64,000 bases of DNA from Thioalkalivibrio sp. K90mix (GTDB taxonomy: Bacteria; Pseudomonadota; Gammaproteobacteria; Ectothiorhodospirales; Ectothiorhodospiraceae): positions 1,481,501 to 1,545,500 of the forward strand of contig NC_013889.1 of NCBI RefSeq assembly GCF_000025545.1, written 5' to 3'. The position numbers were made by a program, and so were the translations under genes. Position 1 is the first letter of the stretch, and the number at the start of each line of letters is the position of its first letter. Positions 27,874 through 37,625 of the stretch are shown here, in pieces. Below the pieces are notes generated by a model that had not been told where the DNA came from, did not search any database, and saw nothing but the letters and a program-made list of their open reading frames with translations.

Positions 27874-28413
27874 ATGACCAGTGCCACAGCAGCCAACAAG
27901 GATTGTTACTTCTGCCGCGTCGCGGCCGGACTGGCCGATCCCCTCATCTACGAGAACCGCTCGTTCGTCGCCCTGTTCGACACCAACCCGGTCAACCCCG
28001 GACATGCCCTCGTCATCCCGCGGCGGCACGTGGTCTCCCTGTTCGAACTCAACGAGGACGAGCAGTCGGACTACTTCGACGCCGTTCATGGCGTACGCCG
28101 GGTGATCGAGTCGACCGACCTGGCCAGCCTGTACCGCAGCATGCTGGTCCGCGAGGACCTGAGCGAGCGCCCCAAGGACCATATCGAGGGCGTGCTGGAA
28201 CTCCCCTTTCTGGGCAATCGGCCCGATGCCTACACCGTCGGCAACAACGACGGCCGCATGGCCGGGCGCAGCATCGATCACCTGCACGTGATTGTGCTGC
28301 CCCGCTACGAAGGCGATGTGGAAGACCCCCGTGGCGGCATCCGCAACGTGATCCCAGATCGAGCGAATTACCACCGACACGCCCACCCGGGCGTTCGCGC
28401 CGACCGCGCCTGA
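27874..28413 (+). CDS. HIT-family nucleotide hydrolase/transferase-like protein
   Basis: 179 residues. N-terminal zinc-type pair CYFCRV, then LVIPRRHVVSLFEL and the HIT region RSIDHLHVIVLPRYEGD. Family members have HxHxHxx; here the first two His (including the middle one that forms the nucleotidyl intermediate) are present but the third is Ile. The insert NDGRMAGRSIDHLH resembles the diadenosine tetraphosphate hydrolase branch (FHIT/AP-4-A). Activity is therefore plausible but altered kinetics or a different substrate is possible. Confidence 0.88.
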   Translation: MTSATAANKDCYFCRVAAGLADPLIYENRSFVALFDTNPVNPGHALVIPRRHVVSLFELNEDEQSDYFDAVHGVRRVIESTDLASLYRSMLVREDLSERPKDHIEGVLELPFLGNRPDAYTVGNNDGRMAGRSIDHLHVIVLPRYEGDVEDPRGGIRNVIPDRANYHRHAHPGVRADRA

Positions 28414-28618
28414 CCCCAACCACCCGGCCCGTCCCCGGCATTGCGACGGGGCGGGCGATCGCCCGGTGAACCATTCCGTCACGCGGGCCGTCTACCGCGT
28501 AACCGGGTTTGGTGGCGTCTGCCTCCCGTGGCCGACCTGCCCTTCGCTCCTGGCAACGACGATTCCTCCAGGTGCTATAACCAACGTTCGGCAAGTGAGC
28601 CGTTCAGGAGTGGCAAAC

Positions 28619-29617
28619 ATGTTCAGATTCGTGGCGGCAGCACTGGCGGTTCCGGCCCTGGCCATGGGCCATACCGCGATGGCGGCGGACGATGCCGAAC
28701 CCATTGGCTCGATTCAGGAATGGGAGGTCCCCTGGCCGAATACGCGCCCGCGCGACCCCTGGATGGGCCCCGATGGGCGCGTCTGGTTCGTGGGGCAAAC
28801 AGGCCACTACGTCGCGACCCTCGATCCCGAAACCGGGGAATTCGAACGCTTCGACCTGGAATCCGGCGCGGGTCCGCATACGGTCATCACCAACGAAAGC
28901 GGCGCCTGGTATGCCGGAAACCGCGCCGACCACATCGGGCGCATCGACCCGGAAACCGGCGAGATCGAACGCTTCGAATTGCCAGGTGAAGGAAGACGCG
29001 ACCCGCACACCATGGATTTCACCGAGGACGGCAACATCTGGTTCACGGTCCAGCACGGCAACCAGATCGGATATCTCGACGTAACCAGCGGGGACATCAC
29101 GCTGCACGAGGTGCCCACCGACGGCTCCCGCCCGTATGGACTCATGCTGGATGGCAACGAACAGCCCTGGGTCACCTTGTTCGGCACCCACAAGCTCGCC
29201 ACAGTGGCGGGCGTTGGCGAAGCCGTCGAGGAGATCGAACTGCCGCGCGACGACGCGCGCCCGCGCAGACCCACGGTGACCGACGACGGCCGCGTCTGGT
29301 ATGTCGATTTCGCGGATGGCTACCTCGGCGCCTATGACCCTGCCAGCGGCGAGATCGAGGAATGGATCACGCCGGGCGGAGCGGCCGGTGCCCCCTACGC
29401 CATCACCACCGACGGCGAGGGGCGGGTCTGGTTCTCGGAGACGGCCCACTCGCCCAACCGGCTGATCGCGTTCGACCCCAGTACCGAGACCTTTCTGCCG
29501 GCACTGGAGCTCGCCGATGGTGGCGGGATCGTGCGCCACATCACCTACCACGGCCCCAGCAACACGATCTGGTTCGGGGCCGACACGGGCACCATTGGTC
29601 GCATCCAGCTGGATTGA
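28619..29617 (+). CDS. secreted Vgb-like beta-propeller (virginiamycin B lyase family)
   Basis: 332 residues starting at ATG 28619 with CAGGAG eight bases upstream. Signal peptide ends AMA-ADDAEP. At least six repeats of about 42 residues share DPETGEFERFDL, GPHTVITNESGAWYAGN, DGNIWFTVQHGNQIGYLD and similar motifs, giving a propeller of the Vgb type. True streptogramin lyases need a conserved His and Glu pair; HTM and similar His are present, but I cannot confirm the catalytic set. More likely a periplasmic binding or structural propeller. Confidence 0.82.
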   Translation: MFRFVAAALAVPALAMGHTAMAADDAEPIGSIQEWEVPWPNTRPRDPWMGPDGRVWFVGQTGHYVATLDPETGEFERFDLESGAGPHTVITNESGAWYAGNRADHIGRIDPETGEIERFELPGEGRRDPHTMDFTEDGNIWFTVQHGNQIGYLDVTSGDITLHEVPTDGSRPYGLMLDGNEQPWVTLFGTHKLATVAGVGEAVEEIELPRDDARPRRPTVTDDGRVWYVDFADGYLGAYDPASGEIEEWITPGGAAGAPYAITTDGEGRVWFSETAHSPNRLIAFDPSTETFLPALELADGGGIVRHITYHGPSNTIWFGADTGTIGRIQLD

Positions 29618-29782
29618 CCCATGTCTGAGCGGCGCTGCAGGGCGGGCCTTCCTTGCCACACGGCCCATCCTGCCTGCGCAGCATCCGCCCGCGTCCACCA
29701 ACCCGTGGCACCAGTCGCAGCAATAGGGCCGTATACGGGCTACGATTATTCATCACGCTTCCACCGATGACCTCGCTTGCGT

Positions 29783-30451
29783 ATGACACGTGTCTACCCG
29801 CCTCTCGGCCCGGCTGCCGGGCTCGCCCTCGCCTCGGCCTTGTTTGGTCTTCTGGCGGCCAGCGCCAGCGCGGACCAGGACCTCGGGGCACGCATCGCAC
29901 AGGATGGCAACGAGCGCGGGGCGACCGCCTGCATTCAATGCCATGGCGAACAGGGTCAGGGTCAGTCGCAGCCGCCATTCCCGCGTCTGGCGGGGCTGCC
30001 CGAGCAGTACCTGGTGGAGCAGATGGAAGCCTACCGGGAAGGCCTGCGCCCGAACGCCACCATGGCGCAGATCGCACAAAATCTGGACGCCGACGAAATC
30101 GAAGCCATCAGCCGCTATTACGCCGAAATGGAACCGGCGGGCGGCCCGCACGACGTGCCGACTGACCTGGTGGACAAAGGGCGCGAAATCGCCCTCGACG
30201 GGCTTTCGGAACGCAACATCCAGTCCTGCGCCTCCTGCCATGGGGAAGAAGGACGCGAACGCAATCCCAGCCTGCCGCCGCTGGCTGGCCATCCCCCCCA
30301 ATACCTGATGGCCCAACTCCAGGCCTACGCCCACGGCGCACGCGAAACCTCACTCGCCGGTCTGATGCAGGGAATCGTGAGCGAACTGGAAGAAGAAGAA
30401 ATGGCCGCCCTGGCGGCCTACTACGCCTCCCTGCCGGCCAGCGACGAGTAA
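29783..30451 (+). CDS. di-haem cytochrome c (c4/c553-type)
   Basis: 222 residues with a signal peptide (LALASALFGLLAASASA-DQ) and two CxxCH haem sites, CIQCHGEQGQG and CASCHGEEGRE, about 105 residues apart. Each half has the cytochrome c4 pattern PPFPRLAGLPEQYLVEQMEA followed by a Met-containing loop (NATMAQIAQ and LAGLMQGIV). It carries electrons in the periplasm, probably to a terminal oxidase. ATG 29783 preferred over TTG 29777. No oxidase genes adjoin. Confidence 0.93.
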   Translation: MTRVYPPLGPAAGLALASALFGLLAASASADQDLGARIAQDGNERGATACIQCHGEQGQGQSQPPFPRLAGLPEQYLVEQMEAYREGLRPNATMAQIAQNLDADEIEAISRYYAEMEPAGGPHDVPTDLVDKGREIALDGLSERNIQSCASCHGEEGRERNPSLPPLAGHPPQYLMAQLQAYAHGARETSLAGLMQGIVSELEEEEMAALAAYYASLPASDE

Positions 30452-30487
30452 CCAGGGCTCGCGGAGACCTGCCCATTCAGTCTGGCA

Positions 30488-31231
30488 CTACTCCGCTTCC
30501 ACCGCCCCCGTGGCCGGATCAAACACCCATGGTTCGTCGCCGAGGCGGAACCGAAGACTTCCCTCTTCCCAGCCCAGCGCCTCGTAGTGTTGGTCCTCCG
30601 GATCAAGGTCCCCGTGTTGATCGACGCGCACCGGGATCGCATTCGCTTCCACCGAGTCGCCCAGCGATTCGCGATCCACGACCGTCAGCGTACGGTTTCC
30701 TGCAGGTCCTTCCTGCGCGAACACCACGTGGTGCCCATCGCCGCTCCAGGGGCCAATCGTGACGCTGCCCCCGTACTGAAACGCCGCCGGGAACGCCTCG
30801 CCACTGTCCGCCCGTACCAGCCAGCCGGCGCTGTGGGCGGCACCGCTGGTGACCACCGCTACCCAGGTATCGTCCGGGGATGCCTTGGCCTCGCGGAATC
30901 GCGTCGCCGCACCGAAGGCGTTCTGCTCGTCCACTTGAATGTCGCCGGGCAGATCATCAATGTGGAGCAGCGTGGTGCCCTCTACTGTGCGAATTGATTC
31001 CTCACTCATGTCGAGCGGCGCCAGCATCGACGCCTCGTCATCGTCGGAGGATCGCTCCTCCTCGCCGGACGGCATGCAACCACCGGTCACGATCAGCGCC
31101 ATTACGACGCCCAGGGCGAGCAAGGCTGCGGGGGATCGAACCGAGCGGCCATATCCAGGCCGCAATGCGCCCGCAGCCGATCGCTCCGCCAGCACATCCA
31201 CTCCTTCTCGACTGTTCGTCGGACCTCGCAT
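30488..31231 (-). CDS. putative lipoprotein of unknown function
   Basis: About 247 residues. The hydrophobic segment LLALGVVMALIVTGGC ends in a lipobox-like Cys, but it lies about 50 residues from ATG 31231, unusually deep for a lipoprotein signal; the true start may be a later non-ATG codon. The mature part has propeller-like blades (SPDDTWVAVVTSGAAHSAGW, GPWSGDGHHVVFAQEG). No family recognised. Convergent with the cytochrome c gene. Confidence 0.6.
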   Translation of the reverse strand: MRGPTNSREGVDVLAERSAAGALRPGYGRSVRSPAALLALGVVMALIVTGGCMPSGEEERSSDDDEASMLAPLDMSEESIRTVEGTTLLHIDDLPGDIQVDEQNAFGAATRFREAKASPDDTWVAVVTSGAAHSAGWLVRADSGEAFPAAFQYGGSVTIGPWSGDGHHVVFAQEGPAGNRTLTVVDRESLGDSVEANAIPVRVDQHGDLDPEDQHYEALGWEEGSLRFRLGDEPWVFDPATGAVEAE

Positions 31232-31449
31232 CACGCCACCATCGACGCGGACCCGCATGCGAGTCAAACCGCCCGTTCCTGCCAATGCCCAATGCCGAAG
31301 CACGTTGGCTCGCATGCCCGACAGGCCCGCACGCCCTGCTCGCAGGTGCGAAATGTCCCGACAGCGGCTATCTTCGTATCGCGGGACAGGGTAGTCCCGC
31401 TGTCGGGTCGACTGTCACGGGCCCGAACGAGCAACCGCAGGGGGAAAAC

Positions 31450-32733
31450 ATGCCAGGGAAATGGATCGTGGGCGGCCTTGCCGTGGTCGCCGCGGGTATC
31501 GGCTATTACCACTACGAGATTCGCCAGGTCGAGCAGAAGCTCGACGATATGGCACAGATGCTGGAGCCGCTCGGTACACTGCACTATGGAGCGGTAAAGA
31601 TCGGCCTGAGCGGCGAGCTCCACGTCGACAGGCTCCTGTTCGAACCGCGCAGTACGGCTATCGGCCGCACACGGGCCGAACGCATCACGCTGGAAACCGG
31701 GAACCTGTGGCAGCTCCTCCGGCTGCGCCACACGCTGGATGCCCGCCGCCTGCCCCGGCAACTGGGCTTTGCGGTCAACGGTCTGACCCTGCCGCCCGGC
31801 CTGGCCACCGGCGCACAGGACGGCATTCCGGCCCTGTGGCTCGACACCGCCGGCTGCGGCGCCTACCAGGCGGCCCCTGCGGACGACCTCCTGGCCGCCC
31901 TCGGCTATCGCGACATCCCGCTGGACATGAGCATTCGCTACCGTCTCGAGGAGGACCAGAACCGTCTGACCGTGCACAGCACCTTTGGCATGGGCCCCTT
32001 GGGCCTGGGCACATCCACAGCGCATTTCAACATCCAGGCCGCCTCGAATCGCGCTCGCGATCTCGCACCCGCCCTGATGACCACCTCGTTGCAGTCCATG
32101 ACCGTGGATTACGAGGACCGCGGGTACTATCCCGCCCTGATGGAGCTCTGTGCGGCCGAGATGGACATGGAGCATCGGGATTACCTCAAGCACCATCAGG
32201 CGGCCTGGGTCGAAGCCTGGGAACCGCTCGGTCTGCAGCCGGGGCCGCTGATGGTCGAGGCCTATGGCCACTTCATCCAGGAGCCTCGGGGCTACTCCGT
32301 CCGCATCGGCCCGATCGACAACCCCGCCCTGCTCTGGCCCGGCCTCGACTCCCCGACACAATGGCTACGGCAGGTCGAAACCAGCCTTAACGTGGCCGGC
32401 CGGCCCTTTGGTCGCATCGACCTGCGCCCGATCACGCCGCGCCCCGGGAGGCTCGCCGCGACCCCGAACACGGGATGGAACGCCACACCGGCCCTGCCAT
32501 CCGATTCCGCCCGCCCCCCGCAAACGGCGCGGGACTCGGTGATCGCGTTGAATACACTGGGCGAACACATTGGCCGCAACCTGCAGATCACCCTCGCGGA
32601 CGGTCGCGCCCGCAACGGCGAGCTGCTCGAAATCCATGAGGGGCATATCCGCGTACGCCGCCGCATCGGGAGCGGCTACATAGTCATGCCGATCGCACTC
32701 AAGGACATTAGCGAGGTCCACTCACTGCAATAA
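31450..32733 (+). CDS. exported/membrane-anchored protein with C-terminal Sm-like domain
   Basis: 427 residues. N-terminal anchor KWIVGGLAVVAAGIGYYHYE. The middle resembles DUF945-type assembly proteins: GLSGELHVDRLLFEPRS, a helical section, and repeated beta strands. The last 70 residues (HIGRNLQITLADGRARNGEL, then GHIRVRRRIGSGYIVMPIAL) look like a small beta-barrel of the Sm/KOW-like type. Function unknown. ATG 31450 after GGGGAAAA. Copy 2 of the 295-bp element begins 11 bp after its stop. Confidence 0.75.
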   Translation: MPGKWIVGGLAVVAAGIGYYHYEIRQVEQKLDDMAQMLEPLGTLHYGAVKIGLSGELHVDRLLFEPRSTAIGRTRAERITLETGNLWQLLRLRHTLDARRLPRQLGFAVNGLTLPPGLATGAQDGIPALWLDTAGCGAYQAAPADDLLAALGYRDIPLDMSIRYRLEEDQNRLTVHSTFGMGPLGLGTSTAHFNIQAASNRARDLAPALMTTSLQSMTVDYEDRGYYPALMELCAAEMDMEHRDYLKHHQAAWVEAWEPLGLQPGPLMVEAYGHFIQEPRGYSVRIGPIDNPALLWPGLDSPTQWLRQVETSLNVAGRPFGRIDLRPITPRPGRLAATPNTGWNATPALPSDSARPPQTARDSVIALNTLGEHIGRNLQITLADGRARNGELLEIHEGHIRVRRRIGSGYIVMPIALKDISEVHSLQ

Positions 32734-32743
32734 CTCACGCCTT

Positions 32744-33041
32744 GGGAAACACTGATTAATGTACACGCTCGCTGCCTCAAAGCTTTTGCGTGCGTTTAAT
32801 GCGCGGTCACTGCCGCGCAATCATTCTGCACAAGGGAACCGCAACGCCGTTCCCGCCCCCGTTTTTGATCCACAACGAGCGGCCGAGCCCCTTCGTTCAT
32901 TAACTTGTGGGGTTGTCACCCCAGGGTCCTCGATCCTGCGTTGCGCCGCTTGTGGGTAGAACCACCACCCGCTGCGCGACGCGCCTTGCCTCGGAAAACC
33001 TGGGGTGCCAACGCGAGTGTGTACATTGATCGGTGCTTCCC
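32744..33041 (+). repeat. 295-bp non-coding element with terminal inverted repeats, copy 2
   Basis: About 298 bp, collinear with copy 1 at 4199-4493 at roughly 80-85 percent identity by eye. The left end is GGGAAACACTGATTAATGTA, the reversed right end GGGAAGCACCGATCAATGTA. CTT flanks both sides (32741-32743 and 33042-33044), a possible 3-bp duplication. The inner hairpin is retained with substitutions that keep most pairs (GTGGGTAG with CACCACCCGC). The remaining 257 bp to the next gene show no feature I can support. Confidence 0.78.
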
Positions 33042-33298
33042 TTGCGGCTCGACCCGGGCGCCAAAGCGAAACCCCGGCTTCACGCGCTGAGCCGCCCAAG
33101 GATGGTCTCGATCAACGGCAGACCATCATGGGCGCCCCTTCCTGCTGACTCTCCCTACTGATCGCATTGACCGTGGATACCCCGTTCCTTTGTCATTCCT
33201 TTTGCCTGTGGGCGCCTCCCCTCCAATGCTTACCCCGACCCGGCATTCTGGCATTCTGACGGTAGAGGCGTGACCAATGGTTTGGTCAGGGGACGTGG

Positions 33299-34750
33299 AT
33301 GGCGTTTAAAGATCAGGACCAGTTCAACGCGCTGATCGTCGAGAACGCAGCGGTCTGGATCAATTCACTGGATGTAGACGGCCGCATCACCTTCTGGAAC
33401 CGTGCGGCCGAGCAGATTAGCGGCTACTCCCGCGAGGAGGTGCTCGGGCACGACCGCGTCTGGGAATGGCTGTATCCCGAGCCCAACTACCGCGAGGCGG
33501 TCTTTGCCCGCGCCCGCCAGATCATGCAGCTGGGCAAGGGCCTGCAGGGCTTCGAGAGCACAATCCGCACCCGCGCCGGCGACGACCGAACGCTGGAGTG
33601 GCACTCCGAGCAACTGTTCGCAGCAGACGGGCAATTGCTTGGGGCAAGCGCCGTCGCCATCGACATCAGCGACCGTCGCCGTCTGGAGACCGCCCACGAT
33701 CGGCAATATCGCCTGCAGGGCATGATCGCCGAGATCTCCGCCGCACTGATCAACATCACGGCCGAAGACATCGACCGGGTCGTTGAAGAGAGCCTGTCCC
33801 GGCTGGGAAACTTCTTCGGCCTCGGGCGCGCCTACGTATTTCGTTTCGATCTCCCCGCCGGGCAGATGAGTCTGGTGAATGAATGGTGCGCACGCGGCGT
33901 ACAAGCTTACCGCGACCACCTCCAGGCGATTCCACTGCACGAACACAACTGGGTCACCTCACAGATCCTCGCGAGGAAGGTCGTGCACGTGCCAGACGTC
34001 CACGAACTTCCGGCAGAAGCGGCGGTGGAACAGGAGGAATTCCGTCGCGAACAGATCCGGTCCCTGCTGCTGATCCCCCTCGTCAGCGACCAGAATGCGT
34101 TCGGCATGCTTGGATTCGATGCCGTGGAGGCGCCGCATCGCTGGACCGACGATCAGATCACCGCGCTGCGGCTGGTCGCCGACATGATCGCCGGCACCCT
34201 GGCGCGCAAGCAGGTGGAGCAGGAACTGGCACGCCAGGCGCGCGTGGACGGGCTGACCGGCCTCGCCAACCGCCGCGAGTTCGACCACCAACTCGAGCGG
34301 GAATGCGCCGCCCGACGCGAGCGCTCCCTCTCGCTGCTGATGATCGATATCGACCATTTCAAGCCATACAACGACGCCTTCGGCCACCAGGCCGGGGATG
34401 ACTGCCTGCGGGCGGTGGCCGACGTGATCCGCTCGATACTGAACCGCCCCGCCGATGTCGGCGCCCGCTACGGTGGCGAGGAATTCGCCTGCGTACTGGC
34501 CGATACCAACCCTGAGGGAGGGCTGCGGGTCGCCGAACGCATCCGCGAGGCGGTGTACGGGCTCGACCTGAAACAGCCCGACACCGACGAAGGGCGCGTC
34601 ACCATCAGTATTGGCGTGTGCAGCGTCCACACCCGGTGGCCCGTGGAGCCCAGGGCTCTGCTGCGCCAGGCAGACGAAGCGCTCTACCGCGCGAAACGCG
34701 CCGGCCGCAACCGGGTCGAGGCACTGACGCTGCCCGAGGCCTCCTGGTAG
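33299..34750 (+). CDS. PAS-GAF diguanylate cyclase
   Basis: 483 residues, cytoplasmic. PAS about 8-125 (WINSLDVDGRITFWNRAAEQ), GAF about 140-300 (RAYVFRFDLPAGQMSLVNEW, LLLIPLVSDQNAFGMLGFD), GGDEF about 315-480. The active site is GARYGGEEFACVL and the allosteric inhibition site RPAD lies five residues before it, so product feedback is expected. DGLTGLANRREFD marks the domain entry. Synthesises cyclic di-GMP in response to a small-molecule or redox signal. Start ATG 33299. Confidence 0.94.
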   Translation: MAFKDQDQFNALIVENAAVWINSLDVDGRITFWNRAAEQISGYSREEVLGHDRVWEWLYPEPNYREAVFARARQIMQLGKGLQGFESTIRTRAGDDRTLEWHSEQLFAADGQLLGASAVAIDISDRRRLETAHDRQYRLQGMIAEISAALINITAEDIDRVVEESLSRLGNFFGLGRAYVFRFDLPAGQMSLVNEWCARGVQAYRDHLQAIPLHEHNWVTSQILARKVVHVPDVHELPAEAAVEQEEFRREQIRSLLLIPLVSDQNAFGMLGFDAVEAPHRWTDDQITALRLVADMIAGTLARKQVEQELARQARVDGLTGLANRREFDHQLERECAARRERSLSLLMIDIDHFKPYNDAFGHQAGDDCLRAVADVIRSILNRPADVGARYGGEEFACVLADTNPEGGLRVAERIREAVYGLDLKQPDTDEGRVTISIGVCSVHTRWPVEPRALLRQADEALYRAKRAGRNRVEALTLPEASW

Positions 34751-34890
34751 CCCGGGTATGCCGGTCTACGTCCCGGCCCCTTCCTCCCCCTGACAAGGAA
34801 ACGCTGCCTCATAAGACCCGCCAGCTGCGGTATGCTGCGACTCGACGTTCCGGATCACGAGCAACACCTCGATTCACACCCGGACCTGCG

Positions 34891-36048
34891 ATGCCCAACG
34901 ATTCGCACCAGCCGCCTTTATCACTCGCCTCGCTAGCCGTTTACGTCCGCCTGTTCCTCCGCGCCCTGCGCGCCCCGGAATACAAGGCGGCACGCGTCCG
35001 CGACAATGCCCTCTTCGGCGCGGTGGCCTCGGCGATCACGGCCGTATTCGTGTTGCTCACGATCCTGATGGACTACGCGATCGACCCGGTCCACTTCACC
35101 GACGCGATCGGGCTGCGCCTGGCTCAGTCCGCTTCGGTCATGCTGCTGGCGTGGGTCTTCTGGACCTGGCCGGGGTCTCTCGCGGCACGGATCGTGTTCA
35201 TCGTGGTCCCGATGTTCGTGCTGATCACGTTCCTCGAGATCCTCGCACGCCTGGAAGGCGGCGCGGCCTACGGCATCGGCGGCATCCTCTACTTCTTCAT
35301 CTTCATGCCGTTCATGGGCCGGCCCCTGGGGCTTGGGTTCAACCTGTTCGCCCTGGCGGTCATCGCCATCACCCCCACCCTCCTGCACGCCGCCGGATTC
35401 GTGCAGCACCTGAACCTGGCCGTCTACCACTCCTATGTCTGGGTGGCCTTCCTGCCCTTTGCCCTGATCCTCACGCTGGTCGAGTTTCTCTACTGGCGCC
35501 TGTATGAGACACGCATCGAGCTGACGCAACAGGCCGAGCGTGACCCGCTCACCGGCCTGCCCAACCGTCGCCATTTCTTCCGGGTGGCCCCCCGCCAGTT
35601 GGCGATAGCGAACCGTACCGGTCAGCCCGTGAGCGTCCTCTTCGTCGACATCGACCACTTCAAGCAGGTGAATGACACCCACGGCCATGCGATGGGCGAC
35701 CGCGCCCTGTGCCATGTCGCACGGCTGCTGCAGGCAACCTTCCGCGAGAGCGATCTCGTCACCCGGCACGGCGGCGAGGAGTTTCTCGTCTGGCTGCAGG
35801 GCACCGGTCCCCGTGATGCAGAACAGGTAGCCGAACAGCTGCGCGCACGCATCGATCGCGAGCCCCTCGCCGAGGGCGGCTCGGGGCATCCCCCTATCCC
35901 CCTGACCGTCTCGATCGGCATCGCGAGCCACATCCCCGAGAGCCCGGAAGCGCTGGACACGCTGCTGACCCGAGCCGACGACGCCATGAGCACCGCCAAG
36001 CGTCAGGGCCGCAACAAGGTCGTCCTGGCATCGTCTCAACAATCCTGA
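34891..36048 (+). CDS. membrane diguanylate cyclase
   Basis: 385 residues. The first 215 hold about six membrane helices (AVASAITAVFVLLTILMDYA, VFIVVPMFVLITFLEILARL, GIGGILYFFIFMPFMGRPLG and more), a MASE-like sensor. GGDEF about 220-380: DPLTGLPNRRHFF, VDIDHFKQVND and active site RHGGEEFLVW with the inhibition site RESD five residues upstream. Enzymatically competent by motif. ATG 34891 gives the protein start MPNDSHQPP; the open frame upstream is not conserved-looking. Follows another cyclase 140 bp away, same strand. Confidence 0.93.
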   Translation: MPNDSHQPPLSLASLAVYVRLFLRALRAPEYKAARVRDNALFGAVASAITAVFVLLTILMDYAIDPVHFTDAIGLRLAQSASVMLLAWVFWTWPGSLAARIVFIVVPMFVLITFLEILARLEGGAAYGIGGILYFFIFMPFMGRPLGLGFNLFALAVIAITPTLLHAAGFVQHLNLAVYHSYVWVAFLPFALILTLVEFLYWRLYETRIELTQQAERDPLTGLPNRRHFFRVAPRQLAIANRTGQPVSVLFVDIDHFKQVNDTHGHAMGDRALCHVARLLQATFRESDLVTRHGGEEFLVWLQGTGPRDAEQVAEQLRARIDREPLAEGGSGHPPIPLTVSIGIASHIPESPEALDTLLTRADDAMSTAKRQGRNKVVLASSQQS

Positions 36049-36205
36049 CCGCCCATTGAGTGCAACCATCCCCCGCCCGGCTTGGAACATCAAGACGTTC
36101 CAGTTGCCCTCTACCCTGGGCGGTTCCCCGGCTTGACTCGGCTTGTCGGCCGGCCCGGGGCTGGCACAAACTGCCGGTATCGCCCGTCCACCGAGACCCG
36201 ACGCA

Positions 36206-37498
36206 TTGGCTCGCCTGCTCATCCCCATCGCCGCCATTCTCGCCTCCATCACCGTCCTGGTGATGGGCAGCGGTCTGATGGGGACGCTGGTCAGCACACG
36301 CCTGAGCCTCGAGGCCATCGATCCCCAGTTCAAGGGGCTTATCATGTCCGCCTACTACATCGGGCTGGTCATCGGAGCCCAGCAGGGCGACTGGGTCGTG
36401 CGGCGCACCGGCCATATCCGCGCCTTCGCAATCTTCGCGGCGATCGCCACCGTCGCAGTGCTTCTTCTGGGACTCCATGTTGCCGTCTGGGCCTGGTTTG
36501 CCCTGCGCGTGGTGGTCGGGTTCTGTCTCGCGGGCGCCTACCTGGTGGTCGAGAGCTGGCTCAACGCCCGAACGGAGAACCGAACACGCGGCCGGGTGTT
36601 CTCCATCTACCAGTTCCTCGCCTACCTGGGGCTGGCGGCCGGCCAACCTCTGCTCAACCTTTACGAACCCGTCAGCACCGAACTCTTCATGGTCGTCGCG
36701 GTACTGTTTGCCCTCTGCCTGGTGCCGGTGGCTCTGACACGCACCGGGATGCCCCCGGACACCCCTGCGCACAAACGCATGCAGCTGCGCCAAGTCGTGA
36801 CCGTCTCGCCCCTGGCGGCAATCGTCTGCGTCGCCGCCGGACTGGTCAGTGGCGCCGCCTTCACGTTGACGCCAGTCTTCGCCCTGCGCATGGGACTCGA
36901 CATCGCCGGGGTATCGCTGGTCATGACCAGCCTGATTCTAGGCGGCATGGCGCTCCAGTGGCCGATCGGCTATTTCTCGGATCGCTACGGCCGCCGGCCG
37001 TTAATGATCGTGGTCGGTGGTGGCGTGGCCCTGGTCTCGCTCGCGCTCGTCGCCGCCATCGGCCCTGCCCCGCTCTGGGCCATCCTCACACTCGCAGCGG
37101 TGTTCGGCGGGCTCGCGTTCACCCTTTACCCGCTGAGCGTCTCCCACGCCAACGACGTCCTCCAGCCCGACGACTTCGTGGCGGTGACCGCGGCCCTGCT
37201 CTTCCTCTGGGGACTGGGGGCCGTCGCGGGCCCAATCGTCGGCGGGTGGGCCATCGCCTGGCTGGGCGGGGTCGGGCTGCTGGCCTACATGGCCACCATC
37301 GGCGCCCTGGTCGCACTGACCGCATGGCTGCTCAGGCGCGACACGGCCGAGGCTCGCGAGCCCTTCCGCACCCTCACCCGCACCACCGCGGTGATCCACC
37401 ATCTCGACCCGCGGGCACTGCCCCAGGCCGCCGCCGAGGAGGGAACGCCCCCGCAAGACACAAACGACCCACCATCGAAGGGCCCACAAGGCGACTAA
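36206..37498 (+). CDS. MFS transporter (YcaD-like)
   Basis: About 430 residues and 12 membrane helices. Motif A-like loop YFSDRYGRRPLMI between the sixth-equivalent and seventh helices, and LRVVVGFCLAGAYLVVESWL in helix 5. This is the YcaD/MFS_1 subgroup often of unknown substrate. No ATG near the first helix: TTG 36206 (LARLLIPIAAILASITVLV) agrees with family starts; TTG 36143 would add 21 residues. Soluble C-terminal tail of about 45 residues. Confidence 0.85.
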   Translation: MARLLIPIAAILASITVLVMGSGLMGTLVSTRLSLEAIDPQFKGLIMSAYYIGLVIGAQQGDWVVRRTGHIRAFAIFAAIATVAVLLLGLHVAVWAWFALRVVVGFCLAGAYLVVESWLNARTENRTRGRVFSIYQFLAYLGLAAGQPLLNLYEPVSTELFMVVAVLFALCLVPVALTRTGMPPDTPAHKRMQLRQVVTVSPLAAIVCVAAGLVSGAAFTLTPVFALRMGLDIAGVSLVMTSLILGGMALQWPIGYFSDRYGRRPLMIVVGGGVALVSLALVAAIGPAPLWAILTLAAVFGGLAFTLYPLSVSHANDVLQPDDFVAVTAALLFLWGLGAVAGPIVGGWAIAWLGGVGLLAYMATIGALVALTAWLLRRDTAEAREPFRTLTRTTAVIHHLDPRALPQAAAEEGTPPQDTNDPPSKGPQGD

Positions 37499-37625
37499 GC
37501 TTCGACACAAAGTGATGTCGAGGTGTATTGACCTGTTCCGGTTCTTGCGTACACCCGTGGCCAGAGCCGGCCGTTGGCCCTGCGCAGCCTCAAAGGCGAA
37601 AGACCCGCGCGCTCCCGGCGCCCGC

